In this document: positions 52,673-61,540 of the stretch, piece by piece
How the letters are laid out: the number at the start of each line of letters is the position of its first letter
How positions within the stretch are numbered: position 1 is the stretch's first letter
Assembly: GCF_024748695.1 (NCBI RefSeq)
Contig: NZ_CP087176.1
Location: 1,667,501-1,731,500, forward strand
Direction of reading: 5' to 3'
Source: Pseudomonas sp. B21-040
GTDB taxonomy: Bacteria > Pseudomonadota > Gammaproteobacteria > Pseudomonadales > Pseudomonadaceae
Length of the DNA stretch: 64,000 nucleotides
The notes under the pieces: generated by a model
Seen by the model: only the letters and a program-made list of their open reading frames with translations
Database searches by the model: none
Told to the model about the DNA's origin: nothing
Position numbers and translations under genes: made by a program

Positions 52673-54802
52673 GTGGATCGCTCTCAGTTACTCAACAGTG
52701 CCCGCACAAACGTTGCCGACTTAAGTCGGGGCAATCTGGGCGTGCCGTTGCTGCTGCTGGTCATGCTGGCCATGATGATGCTGCCGGTGCCGCCGTTCCT
52801 GCTGGACGTGTTCTTCACGTTCAACATTGCGCTGTCCATCGTCGTGTTGCTGGTCTGCGTCTACGCCTTGCGGCCGCTGGATTTTGCGGTGTTCCCGACC
52901 ATTCTGCTGGTGGCGACGCTGTTGCGGCTGGCGCTGAACGTGGCCTCGACGCGAGTGGTGATGCTCCACGGTCAGGACGGTCATGCTGCCGCCGGTAAGG
53001 TGATCCAGGCCTTCGGTGAGGTGGTGATCGGCGGTAACTACGTGGTCGGTATCGTAGTGTTCGCGATTTTGATGATTATCAACTTCGTCGTGGTGACCAA
53101 GGGCGCCGGGCGGATTTCCGAGGTGAGCGCGCGATTCACCCTCGATGCGATGCCCGGCAAACAAATGGCGATCGACGCCGACCTCAATGCCGGCCTGATC
53201 GATCAGAACCAGGCCAAGCTGCGCCGGATGGAAGTCGCTCAGGAAGCCGAGTTCTACGGTTCCATGGACGGTGCCAGTAAGTTCGTGCGCGGTGACGCCA
53301 TCGCCGGCCTGCTGATTCTGTTCATCAACCTGATCGGCGGCATGGCGGTTGGTATCTTCCAGCACAACATGTCATTTGCCGACGCAGGCAAGGTTTACGC
53401 GCTGCTGACCATTGGTGACGGTTTGGTGGCGCAATTGCCATCACTGCTGTTGTCCACCGCTGCAGCGATCATGGTGACCCGTGCTTCCGGTTCGGAAGAC
53501 ATGGGCAAGCAAATCAACCGCCAGATGTTCGCCTCGCCCAAAGCGTTGGCGGTGGCCGCTGGCTTGATGGCAGTGATGGGCCTGGTGCCCGGCATGCCGC
53601 ACTTCTCGTTCTTGAGCATGGCCGCCGTCGCCGCCGGTGGTGCCTACCTGTTCTGGAAAAAACAGAACGTGGTCAAGGTTCAGGCGCTGCAAGAGGTCAA
53701 GCGTCAGCAGGAACTGCTGCCTTCGCCGGCCCGTGCCATGGAAACCAAAGAGCTTGGCTGGGATGACGTCACCCCAATCGACATGATTGGCCTTGAAGTC
53801 GGCTACCGCTTGATTCCGTTGGTTGACCGCAATCAGGGTGGTCAGTTGCTGGCGCGGATCAAGGGCGTACGCAAGAAGCTGTCCCAGGACCTGGGCTTCC
53901 TGATGCCGACCGTGCATATCCGTGACAACCTCGATCTGGCGCCGAGTGCCTATCGCCTGACGTTGATGGGGGTGATCCTGGCCGAGGCGGAGATTTATCC
54001 GGATCGCGAACTGGCGATCAACCCGGGGCAGGTTTACGGCACGCTTAATGGCATAACTGCCAAGGATCCGGCATTTGGCCTGGAGGCGGTCTGGATCGAA
54101 ATCAGCCAGCGGGCCCAGGCGCAATCGCTCGGGTACACCGTGGTCGATGCCAGTACGGTCGTGGCAACCCACTTGAACCAGATTCTGTACAAGCACTCCA
54201 GCGAACTGATCGGTCACGAAGAAGTCCAGCAACTGATGCAGTTGCTGGCCAAAAGCTCGCCTAAACTGGCCGAGGAATTGGTGCCGGGCGTGGTTTCGCT
54301 GTCGCAACTGCTCAAGGTGTTGCAGGCGCTGCTGGCCGAACAGGTGCCCGTGCGCGATATTCGCAGCATCGCCGAAGCGATCGCCAACAATGCGGCCAAG
54401 AGTCAAGATACTGCCGCATTGGTGGCCGCAGTGCGCGTCGGCGTATCGCGCGCAATCGTGCAAAGCATTGTAGGCACTGACTCCGAGCTACCAGTGATCA
54501 CTCTGGAGCCAAGGTTGGAACAGATATTGCTCAATAGTCTTCAGAAGGCAGGACAAGGCTCGGAAGAGGGTGTTCTGCTGGAGCCAAGCATGGCGGAGAA
54601 GCTGCAGCGCTCGTTGATCGATGCGGCGCAGCGTCAGGAAATGCAAGGTCAACCGGTGATTCTGCTGGTGGCCGGTCCGGTTCGCGCAATGTTGTCGCGA
54701 TTTGGCCGACTGGCAGTCCCGGGTTTGCATGTGTTGGCTTATCAGGAAATCCCTGACAACAAGCAAGTGACCATCGTTGCGACAGTAGGGCCCAACGGCT
54801 GA
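52673..54802 (+). CDS. flhA: Flagellar export gate protein FlhA
   Basis: FlhA forms the nonameric export ring and docks chaperone-substrate complexes. The 709-aa product has about eight membrane segments in its first 330 residues, including the FHIPEP-type loop region (RISEVSARFTLDAMPGKQMAIDADLNAGLIDQNQA). The large cytoplasmic domain follows (DLGFLMPTVHIRDNLDL; C-terminal EIPDNKQVTIVATVG). The GTG start at 52673 follows AAAGGAACGGGG. flhF starts 11 bp after its stop. Confidence 0.98.
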   Translation: MDRSQLLNSARTNVADLSRGNLGVPLLLLVMLAMMMLPVPPFLLDVFFTFNIALSIVVLLVCVYALRPLDFAVFPTILLVATLLRLALNVASTRVVMLHGQDGHAAAGKVIQAFGEVVIGGNYVVGIVVFAILMIINFVVVTKGAGRISEVSARFTLDAMPGKQMAIDADLNAGLIDQNQAKLRRMEVAQEAEFYGSMDGASKFVRGDAIAGLLILFINLIGGMAVGIFQHNMSFADAGKVYALLTIGDGLVAQLPSLLLSTAAAIMVTRASGSEDMGKQINRQMFASPKALAVAAGLMAVMGLVPGMPHFSFLSMAAVAAGGAYLFWKKQNVVKVQALQEVKRQQELLPSPARAMETKELGWDDVTPIDMIGLEVGYRLIPLVDRNQGGQLLARIKGVRKKLSQDLGFLMPTVHIRDNLDLAPSAYRLTLMGVILAEAEIYPDRELAINPGQVYGTLNGITAKDPAFGLEAVWIEISQRAQAQSLGYTVVDASTVVATHLNQILYKHSSELIGHEEVQQLMQLLAKSSPKLAEELVPGVVSLSQLLKVLQALLAEQVPVRDIRSIAEAIANNAAKSQDTAALVAAVRVGVSRAIVQSIVGTDSELPVITLEPRLEQILLNSLQKAGQGSEEGVLLEPSMAEKLQRSLIDAAQRQEMQGQPVILLVAGPVRAMLSRFGRLAVPGLHVLAYQEIPDNKQVTIVATVGPNG

Positions 54803-54813
54803 GGTAGTGGTTT

Positions 54814-56148
54814 ATGCAAGTTAAGCGTTTTTTCGCCGCCGATATGCGTCAGGCCATGAAACTGGTTCGTGATGAGCTGGGCGCCGATGCAGCCATTATT
54901 GGCAATCGCCGGATCGCCGGTGGTGTCGAGCTGACGGCTGCCCTGGATTACAAGTTGTCGGCGCTGGCCCCGCGTGTTCCGAACATGGAACTCGAGGATG
55001 AGCTGCGCAAGACCCAGTCGCGGATCGTCACCGCCCAGGCCGAACTGAGCCTGCGTGGCGATGGCGAAACTGACGGCGACAAGACCACCAATCGCCAGCT
55101 GTTCGCCGGTCTGCCGCTGACCGCCGCCGAGCCGCTGATCGAGCCGACCTACGCCGAGCCGCGTCGCGCTGCGCCAGCACCGGCACCTGCCGCGGGCGGC
55201 GTGGATCCGCGTGCGTTCGACTCGATGCGTTTCGAACTCAACAGCCTGCGCGAACTGATGGAAGTGCAGCTCGGCTCGCTGGCCTGGAATCAACTGCAAG
55301 GCAGCCGTCCGGCCCAGGCCAATCTGTGGCGTCGCCTGCAACGCATCGGCTTGTCCGGCCCGTTGTCCCGCGATTTGCTGGCGATGGTTCCCGACATCGA
55401 TGAGCCCCGTCAGGCCTGGCGCATGTTGCTGGCGCACCTGGCGCGGATGATTGCCACGCCGGAAGTCGAACCACTGGAAGAGGGCGGTGTGATTGCCATG
55501 GTCGGTCCTGCCGGCATGGGCAAGACCACCACGCTGGCCAAACTCGCGGCCCGTTACGTGCTTAAGTACGGCGCGCAGAACATCGCGCTGGTGAGCATGG
55601 ACAGCTTCCGCATCGGTGCCCAGGAACAACTCAAGACGTTGGGGCGTATCCTCAATGTGTCGGTAACCCACGTCGATCCGGGCCAGTCCCTGGTTCAGGC
55701 ACTGGAGCCGCTGCTGCGCAAACGCGTCGTGCTGATCGATACCGCGGGCCTTCAGGCCAGCGATCCGGCACTGCGCATGCAGCTTGAAAGCCTGGCCGGA
55801 CGTGGCATCAAATCAAAAAATTATCTGGTATTGGCAACCACCAGCCAGAAACAGGTTCTAACAGCCGCTTATCACAGTTACAAGCGCTGCGGGCTCGCTG
55901 GCTGCATCCTGACTAAACTGGATGAAACGGCAAGTCTGGGCGAGGTGTTAAGCCTGGCGATCAGTCATGAGTTACCGGTGGCCTACCTGACTGACGGTCC
56001 GCGGATTCCGGATGATTTGCATCTGCCGCGTCGTCATCAATTGGTCAGCCGTGCCGTCAGCGTACAAATGCAGGAAGAACCCAGCGAAGAAGCCATGGCT
56101 GACATGTTCGCTGATATTTACCACAGCCCGACCAAGCAGGTTGGCTAA
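54814..56148 (+). CDS. flhF: Flagellar biosynthesis GTPase FlhF
   Basis: FlhF is the SRP-type GTPase that places the polar flagellum. The 444-aa product has the N-terminal basic domain (MQVKRFFAADMRQAMKLVRDELGADAAI), a variable middle, then the NG domain. The P-loop GPAGMGKTT lies at about residues 231-239, with MDSFRIGAQEQL, LIDTAG and TKLDETASLG downstream. The ATG at 54814 follows GAGGTAG. It lies between flhA and fleN, its usual antagonistic partner in flagellar number control. Confidence 0.98.
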   Translation: MQVKRFFAADMRQAMKLVRDELGADAAIIGNRRIAGGVELTAALDYKLSALAPRVPNMELEDELRKTQSRIVTAQAELSLRGDGETDGDKTTNRQLFAGLPLTAAEPLIEPTYAEPRRAAPAPAPAAGGVDPRAFDSMRFELNSLRELMEVQLGSLAWNQLQGSRPAQANLWRRLQRIGLSGPLSRDLLAMVPDIDEPRQAWRMLLAHLARMIATPEVEPLEEGGVIAMVGPAGMGKTTTLAKLAARYVLKYGAQNIALVSMDSFRIGAQEQLKTLGRILNVSVTHVDPGQSLVQALEPLLRKRVVLIDTAGLQASDPALRMQLESLAGRGIKSKNYLVLATTSQKQVLTAAYHSYKRCGLAGCILTKLDETASLGEVLSLAISHELPVAYLTDGPRIPDDLHLPRRHQLVSRAVSVQMQEEPSEEAMADMFADIYHSPTKQVG

Positions 56149-56155
56149 GGTAGTA

Positions 56156-56263
56156 ATGAACAGTTTTTGTACCTACATCGATGGTCTGCCATGCATTGTT
56201 CCAATTGCGAACGCGCAGCCAGTAATGTGGCCTCCGTCTATGCAAGACAAGGTAAAGAAATAA
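56156..56263 (+). CDS. Possible 35-aa small ORF between flhF and fleN
   Basis: An ATG at 56156 has TAAGG at 56146-56150 with a 5-nt gap, and its 35-codon frame ends at TAA 56261-56263, one base before the fleN ATG. The peptide begins MNSFCTYIDGLPCIVPI and ends VMWPPSMQDKVKK, with two Cys and two Trp/Tyr-type aromatics. The frame fills the 116-bp gap almost exactly and would allow translational coupling to fleN. It could instead be a chance frame; no family is recognised. Confidence 0.4.
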   Translation: MNSFCTYIDGLPCIVPIANAQPVMWPPSMQDKVKK

Positions 56264-56264
56264 C

Positions 56265-57095
56265 ATGGGCAGCATGCATCCCGTACAGGTGATCGCGGTG
56301 ACCGGCGGCAAGGGTGGCGTCGGCAAGACTAACGTGTCAGTGAATTTGTCGCTGGCCCTGGCTGAGCTCGGCCGTCGCGTCATGCTGTTGGACGCTGACC
56401 TGGGCCTGGCGAACGTTGACGTCCTGCTGGGACTGACACCCAAACGTACCCTGGCCGACGTGATCGAAGGCCGCTGCGAGCTGCGCGACGTTCTGTTGCA
56501 AGGGCCGGGCGGTATTCGAATCGTTCCGGCGGCGTCCGGTACACAGAGCATGGTTCACTTGAGCCCGGCGCAACACGCCGGCCTGATCCAGGCGTTCAGT
56601 GATATTGGCGACAACCTCGACGTACTGGTCATCGACACCGCTGCAGGTATTGGTGACTCGGTAGTCAGTTTTGTTCGCGCGGCCCAGGAAGTATTGCTGG
56701 TGGTCTGCGATGAGCCCACCTCGATCACTGACGCCTACGCGCTGATCAAATTGCTCAACCGCGATTACGGCATGAACCGCTTCCGTGTCCTGGCCAACAT
56801 GGCCCAGAGCCCGCAAGAAGGTCGCAACCTGTTCGCCAAGTTGACCAAAGTCACCGATCGCTTCCTCGACGTCGCCCTGCAATACGTCGGCGCGGTGCCT
56901 TACGACGAAAGCGTGCGCAAGGCCGTGCAGAAACAGCGCGCCGTGTACGAAGCCTTCCCGCGTTCCAAGTGTGCCCTGGCGTTCAAGGCCATCGCTCAGA
57001 AGGTCGATACGTGGCCGTTGCCTGCCAACCCGCGTGGGCACCTGGAGTTTTTCGTCGAGCGCCTCGTGCAACAGACCGCAGGACCCGTCCTATGA
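56265..57095 (+). CDS. fleN: Flagellar number regulator FleN (FlhG), MinD-like ATPase
   Basis: FleN limits the number of polar flagella by restraining FleQ and acting against FlhF. The 276-aa MinD/ParA-type ATPase has the deviant Walker A KGGVGKT at residues 16-22, VMLLDADLGLANVDVLLG and VLVIDTAAGIGDSV. The ATG at 56265 is preceded by a purine-rich GGTAAAGAAA. fliA overlaps its stop by 4 bp. Confidence 0.98.
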   Translation: MGSMHPVQVIAVTGGKGGVGKTNVSVNLSLALAELGRRVMLLDADLGLANVDVLLGLTPKRTLADVIEGRCELRDVLLQGPGGIRIVPAASGTQSMVHLSPAQHAGLIQAFSDIGDNLDVLVIDTAAGIGDSVVSFVRAAQEVLLVVCDEPTSITDAYALIKLLNRDYGMNRFRVLANMAQSPQEGRNLFAKLTKVTDRFLDVALQYVGAVPYDESVRKAVQKQRAVYEAFPRSKCALAFKAIAQKVDTWPLPANPRGHLEFFVERLVQQTAGPVL

Positions 57096-57832
57096 CAGCC
57101 AGTGGCTACAACCTCTACAAGAAGTCGGCGCGTGACGCGCAGTACGAGCTGATCGAGCGTTACGCGCCACTGGTCAAACGCATTGCTTACCATTTGCTGG
57201 CGCGTCTGCCAGCCAGTGTGCAGGTTGAAGATTTGATTCAGGCCGGGATGATCGGCCTGCTGGAAGTATCGACCAAATACGACGCCAGCAAAGGCGCGAG
57301 TTTCGAGACGTACGCGGGCATACGAATCCGCGGCGCAATGCTCGATGAAGTGCGCAAGGGGGACTGGGCGCCACGCTCGGTCCACCGAAATACCCGCATG
57401 GTCAGTGACGCAATTCGCTCTATTGAAGCTAAAACCGGCCGTGACGCTAAAGATCACGAGGTTGCGGCCGAACTCCAATTGAGTCTCGACGATTATTACG
57501 GGATTTTGAACGACACCCTGGGCAGCCGCCTATTCAGTTTCGACGATCTGTTGCAAGACGGCGAACACGAAGGGCTGCACGAGGATGGCGCGAGTGCTCA
57601 TCTCGAACCGTCACGCGATCTGGAAGATGAACGCTTCCAGGCGGCGCTGGCGGACGCGATTGCCAATTTGCCGGAGCGCGAGCGACTGGTGTTGGCGCTG
57701 TACTACGACGAAGAGTTGAATCTCAAGGAAATCGGTGAGGTCCTGGGGGTCAGCGAATCGCGGGTCAGCCAGTTACACAGCCAGTGCGCGGCCCGCTTGC
57801 GGGGGCGTTTGGGGGAGTGGCGAGCGCGCTGA
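57092..57832 (+). CDS. fliA: RNA polymerase sigma factor FliA (sigma-28)
   Basis: FliA transcribes the late flagellar genes such as fliC. The 246-aa product has region 2 (LVKRIAYHLLARLPASVQVEDLIQAGMIGLLE, FETYAGIRIRGAMLDEVRKGDWAPRSV) and region 4 with its HTH (LPERERLVLALYYDEELNLKEIGEVLGVSESRVSQLHSQ). ATGA overlaps the fleN stop, coupling the two. Two FliA-type promoters lie in this window at 28718 and 31668. Confidence 0.98.
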   Translation: MTASGYNLYKKSARDAQYELIERYAPLVKRIAYHLLARLPASVQVEDLIQAGMIGLLEVSTKYDASKGASFETYAGIRIRGAMLDEVRKGDWAPRSVHRNTRMVSDAIRSIEAKTGRDAKDHEVAAELQLSLDDYYGILNDTLGSRLFSFDDLLQDGEHEGLHEDGASAHLEPSRDLEDERFQAALADAIANLPERERLVLALYYDEELNLKEIGEVLGVSESRVSQLHSQCAARLRGRLGEWRAR

Positions 57833-57834
57833 AG

Positions 57835-57852
57835 GCAGTGTGGGGACACTGC
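57835..57852 (+). terminator. Short hairpin after fliA
   Basis: GCAGTGT and ACACTGC form a perfect 7-bp stem around GGGG, two bases past the fliA stop. No T run follows, so it is a weak terminator candidate. The rest of the 155-bp gap before cheY shows no clear sigma-28 or sigma-54 element. Confidence 0.4.
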
Positions 57853-57987
57853 GAACGTGGCTGGTGCGGTTTTGAACGGCACCGGTTGCGATCTGTTGTG
57901 CTCCAGACAGTCATCGAATGCATTGCCGGATTGATTGAAATGGCGCGTCCAGGTGCTGGGCGCGTTTAAGACTGCTTGGAGGTCGAA

Positions 57988-58371
57988 TTGGACAAGAACA
58001 TGAAAATCCTCATCGTTGATGACTTCTCAACGATGCGGCGGATCATAAAAAACCTGTTGCGTGACCTTGGGTTCACCAACACGGTCGAGGCCGACGATGG
58101 CACTACTGCCATTCCGGTTCTCAACAGCGGGAGCATCGACTTTCTGGTAACGGACTGGAACATGCCTGGCATGACCGGTATCGACTTGCTGCGTCACGTG
58201 CGCGCCGATGAAAAGCTCAAGCACCTGCCGGTGCTGATGGTGACCGCTGAAGCCAAGCGCGAGCAGATCATTGAAGCAGCCCAGGCCGGTGTAAACGGCT
58301 ACGTGGTCAAACCCTTCACGGCCCAGGCGTTGAAAGAAAAAATCGAGAAGATTTTCGAACGCATCGGTTGA
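57988..58371 (+). CDS. cheY: Chemotaxis response regulator CheY
   Basis: CheY-P binds the FliM N-terminus and changes motor direction. The protein is a single receiver domain with DD at the N-terminus ([17 protein letters not shown]), the acceptor Asp in [12 protein letters not shown], and the conserved Thr/Lys ([16 protein letters not shown]). The TTG at 57988 is preferred because GGAGG lies 5 nt upstream, giving 127 aa with Asp56 as acceptor. The ATG at 58000 would give 123 aa with the acceptor at Asp52, but is 17 nt from that site. Confidence 0.95.
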   Translation: MDKNMKILIVDDFSTMRRIIKNLLRDLGFTNTVEADDGTTAIPVLNSGSIDFLVTDWNMPGMTGIDLLRHVRADEKLKHLPVLMVTAEAKREQIIEAAQAGVNGYVVKPFTAQALKEKIEKIFERIG

Positions 58372-58393
58372 TCCACTGCGCCACGGGGGAGCT

Positions 58394-59182
58394 ATGGAGC
58401 ATAAAGAATCTTCACTGGGCGATTTTGAATCGACCCTGAAAAAACACGCCGTCGAACTGGTCGCCAGCCTTGAAAAAGGCAGGTTCGGCGAGGCTGTGCA
58501 ACTGATCCATGAGCTCAATCAGACCCGTGACCGCGGCCTGTATCAGGAAGTGGGCAAGCTCACTCGCGAGCTGCACAGCGCGATCGTCAACTTCCAGATT
58601 GACCCGAACATGCCGCAAGCCGAGGAAGTGTCACAGATCACGGACGCCACCGAGCGCCTGGGGTATGTGGTCAAGCTCACCGAGGCCGCGGCCAACCGCA
58701 CCATGGACCTGGTGGAAAGCGCCACGCCGCTGGTCAACAACCTGAGCGATGAAGCCCAGGCGTTGAGCACCGACTGGAGCCGGTTCATGCGTCGTGAAGT
58801 CGGGGCTGAAGAGTTTCGTGAACTGGCCCGTCGGGTCGACGGTTTTCTGACTCGCAGTATCGAAGACAACCGCATGGTGTCGAGCAACCTCAACGACATC
58901 CTGCTGGCTCAGGATTACCAGGACCTCACCGGTCAGGTCATCAAGCGTGTGACCCAATTGGTCACCGAAGTTGAAAGCAATTTGCTCAAGCTCGTACTCA
59001 TGGCCAGCCAGGTAGACCGCTTTGCGGGTATCGAACATGACCGTGAATCGATGCTGGCTGAAAAAGATCCGCAAAAACATCTCTCTCAGGGTGAAGGTCC
59101 GCAGATTCATGCCGATAAAAGAGAAGACGTTGTGTCCGGTCAGGACGATGTGGACGATTTGCTATCCAGCCTGGGATTTTAG
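58394..59182 (+). CDS. cheZ: CheY-P phosphatase CheZ
   Basis: CheZ dephosphorylates CheY-P. The 262-aa helical protein has the conserved active-site stretch QDYQDLTGQVIKRVTQL beginning near residue 173. The C-terminal CheY-docking peptide is QDDVDDLLSSLGF, nearly identical to that of enteric CheZ. The ATG at 58394 follows GGGGGAG. It lies 22 bp after cheY and 55 bp before cheA. Confidence 0.97.
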   Translation: MEHKESSLGDFESTLKKHAVELVASLEKGRFGEAVQLIHELNQTRDRGLYQEVGKLTRELHSAIVNFQIDPNMPQAEEVSQITDATERLGYVVKLTEAAANRTMDLVESATPLVNNLSDEAQALSTDWSRFMRREVGAEEFRELARRVDGFLTRSIEDNRMVSSNLNDILLAQDYQDLTGQVIKRVTQLVTEVESNLLKLVLMASQVDRFAGIEHDRESMLAEKDPQKHLSQGEGPQIHADKREDVVSGQDDVDDLLSSLGF

Positions 59183-59237
59183 AGTTTTAGCATTCTAGGT
59201 TTTTTAGGTTTTTAAACCTGTTAGGAGCACCCCATAC

Positions 59238-61490
59238 ATGAGCTTCGGCGCCGATGAAGAGATCCTTCAGGATTTCCTGGTTGAGGCCGGCGAGATTCTA
59301 GAGCAACTGTCCGAACAGCTGGTCGAGCTTGAGAGCCGACCGGATGATGCGGACTTGCTCAATGCAATTTTTCGCGGTTTTCACACTGTAAAAGGGGGCG
59401 CCGGCTTCCTCCAGCTCAACGAGCTGGTGGAGTGCTGCCATATCGCCGAGAACGTGTTCGACATCCTGCGCAAGGGTGAGCGTCGCGTTGATTCAGAACT
59501 GATGGACGTGGTGCTCGAAGCGCTGGACGCGGTGAACAGCATGTTCAGCGAAGTCCGCGAGCGCAGCCCGATCACGGCTGCCACACCTGAATTGCTGGCA
59601 GCTCTGGCCCGACTGGCCGAGCCGCAAACGGCTGATGAAGCTGCACCGGTCGCTGAAGTGTTTGAAGCGCCTGCCGCTGAAGCCGAATCGGGCGACATCA
59701 CCGATAACGAATTCGAACAACTGCTGGACTCGCTCAATGCCGTCAAGGCTCAAGCTGAGGCTCCGGCGGCTGCACCTGCACCAACGCCTTCCAGCGATGC
59801 CGCTGCGAGCGACGAAATCACCGATGCCGAGTTCGAGTCCTTGCTCGATCAACTGCACGGTAAAGGCCAGTTCGCTGTCGATGCCGTGGCCGCCGCGCCA
59901 GCTGCACCAGCCGCCCCGAAAGCGGCAGGCGATAGCTCCGACATTACCGACGACGAATTTGAAGCACTGCTCGACCAGTTGCACGGCAAAGGCAACTTTG
60001 CGGTGGATGCGCTGGAGTCGGCCATTGCTTCTGTGCCAGTTCCTGCTGCGCCAACTGCAGCGGCGGCGGGTGGTGATCTGATCTCCGATCACGAGTTCGA
60101 ATCGCTGCTCGACGAATTGCACGGTAAAGGCAAGTTCAGCGAAGTCGGCACAGGTTCTGCTGTATCGAATGTCGCGGCACCCGTCGCCAAGGCTGCCGCA
60201 CCGGCCCCGATCGCCAAGGCGCCTGAACCGAAAGCTGAAACACCGAAACCAGCCGCCACTGCTGCACCGGCCCCGGTCCGTGCTCCAGCCGCGCCGCCAC
60301 CGGAAAAACCGGCCAGCGAAGCCGAGACCACCGTGCGGGTCGATACCGCTCGCCTCGACGAAATCATGAACATGGTGGGCGAATTGGTGCTGGTGCGTAA
60401 CCGCCTGGTTCGCCTGGGTGCCAACAGTGCCGACGAGGCAATGTCCAAGGCTGTGTCGAACCTCGACGTGGTCACGGCTGACTTGCAAACCGCGGTCATG
60501 AAGACCCGGATGCAACCGATCAAGAAAGTCTTCGGGCGCTTCCCGCGCCTGGTTCGCGACCTGGCTCGCCAGCTCAAGAAAGAGATCAACCTGGAACTGG
60601 TCGGTGAAGAAACCGACCTCGACAAGAACCTCGTCGAGGCCCTGGCCGACCCGCTGGTCCACTTGGTACGCAACGCGGTCGACCACGGCATCGAGTCGCC
60701 GGAAGAACGCGAAGCTTCGGGCAAGTCCCGTGGCGGCCGGGTGGTCCTTGCTGCCGAACAGGAAGGCGACCACATCCTGCTGTCGATTTCCGATGACGGC
60801 AAAGGCATGGACCCGAACGTCCTGCGTTCCATCGCGGTTAAACGCGGTGTGATGGACAAGGATGCGGCCGATCGCTTGAGCGATACCGAGTGCTACAACC
60901 TGATTTTTGCGCCAGGGTTCTCGACCAAAACCGAGATCTCCGACGTGTCGGGTCGTGGCGTGGGCATGGACGTGGTGAAAACCAAGATTTCCCAGCTCAA
61001 CGGTTCGATCAACATTTACTCGACCAAGGGCCAGGGTTCGAAAATCGTCATCAAGGTGCCGTTGACCCTGGCGATCATGCCGACGCTGATGGTCATGCTC
61101 GGCAACCAGGCGTTTGCGTTCCCGCTGGTGAACGTCAACGAGATCTTCCACCTCGACCTGTCGACCACCAACGTGGTGGACGGCCAGGAAGTGGTGATCG
61201 TGCGAGACAAGGCGCTGCCACTGTTCTACCTCAAGCGCTGGCTGGTCAGCTCCGCCGCTCACGAAGAGCAGCGCGAAGGCCATGTGGTGATCCTTTCGGT
61301 GGGCACGCAGCGGATCGGCTTTGTCGTCGATCAACTGGTGGGCCAGGAAGAAGTGGTCATCAAGCCATTGGGCAAAATGCTCCAGGGAACCCCGGGCATG
61401 TCGGGCGCCACCATCACCGGTGACGGCCGTATTGCGCTGATTCTCGATGTTCCGAGCATGCTCAAGCGTTACGCCACACGGCGTATTTGA
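59238..61490 (+). CDS. cheA: Chemotaxis histidine kinase CheA
   Basis: CheA phosphorylates CheY and CheB in response to chemoreceptors. The 750-aa product has the P1 Hpt domain with acceptor His49 (FRGFHTVKGGAGFLQL). A long linker at about residues 130-370 follows, containing four DITDxEFExLLDxL-type repeats instead of a recognisable P2 domain. Then come the P3 dimerisation helices (VDTARLDEIMNMVGELVLVRNRLVRL), the P4 kinase (LVRNAVDHGIE, DDGKGMD, GRGVGMDVVKTKI) and the P5 CheW-like domain. The ATG at 59238 follows TAGGAG. cheB starts 50 bp downstream. Confidence 0.98.
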   Translation: MSFGADEEILQDFLVEAGEILEQLSEQLVELESRPDDADLLNAIFRGFHTVKGGAGFLQLNELVECCHIAENVFDILRKGERRVDSELMDVVLEALDAVNSMFSEVRERSPITAATPELLAALARLAEPQTADEAAPVAEVFEAPAAEAESGDITDNEFEQLLDSLNAVKAQAEAPAAAPAPTPSSDAAASDEITDAEFESLLDQLHGKGQFAVDAVAAAPAAPAAPKAAGDSSDITDDEFEALLDQLHGKGNFAVDALESAIASVPVPAAPTAAAAGGDLISDHEFESLLDELHGKGKFSEVGTGSAVSNVAAPVAKAAAPAPIAKAPEPKAETPKPAATAAPAPVRAPAAPPPEKPASEAETTVRVDTARLDEIMNMVGELVLVRNRLVRLGANSADEAMSKAVSNLDVVTADLQTAVMKTRMQPIKKVFGRFPRLVRDLARQLKKEINLELVGEETDLDKNLVEALADPLVHLVRNAVDHGIESPEEREASGKSRGGRVVLAAEQEGDHILLSISDDGKGMDPNVLRSIAVKRGVMDKDAADRLSDTECYNLIFAPGFSTKTEISDVSGRGVGMDVVKTKISQLNGSINIYSTKGQGSKIVIKVPLTLAIMPTLMVMLGNQAFAFPLVNVNEIFHLDLSTTNVVDGQEVVIVRDKALPLFYLKRWLVSSAAHEEQREGHVVILSVGTQRIGFVVDQLVGQEEVVIKPLGKMLQGTPGMSGATITGDGRIALILDVPSMLKRYATRRI
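59694..60150 (+). repeat. Four imperfect coding repeats in the CheA linker
   Basis: Four copies of a motif of about 18 residues begin at 59694, 59811, 59940 and 60075 (CheA residues 153, 192, 235 and 280), spaced by 39 to 45 codons. The consensus is (I/L)(T/S)D-x-EFE-x-LLD-x-L, extended by HGKG-x-F in the last three. The spacers are Ala/Pro-rich. The motif resembles the CheY-docking peptides of FliM and CheZ. Confidence 0.85.
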
Positions 61491-61499
61491 TTCTGGTGG

Positions 61500-61522
61500 A
61501 GCGGGGCGACTGAGGCCCCGCT
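61500..61522 (+). terminator. Hairpin between cheA and cheB
   Basis: AGCGGGGC and GCCCCGCT form a perfect 8-bp stem around a 7-base loop, 10 bp after the cheA stop. There is no T tract, so partial attenuation or mRNA protection is more likely than full termination. Confidence 0.5.
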
Positions 61523-61540
61523 GCGTCTAACGGAGTGTTT

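Noticed and set aside
57784..57969. 61-codon open frame overlapping the end of fliA and the gap to cheY
   Set aside because: It starts inside fliA in another frame, lacks a ribosome-binding site and has no recognisable family.
57833..57987. Sigma-28 promoter before cheY
   Set aside because: A GCCGGATT segment was considered, but no TAAA lies 15 bp upstream of it.
61535..61540. GTG two codons upstream as the cheB start
   Set aside because: CGGAG is correctly spaced for the ATG at 61541, which gives the family N-terminus.
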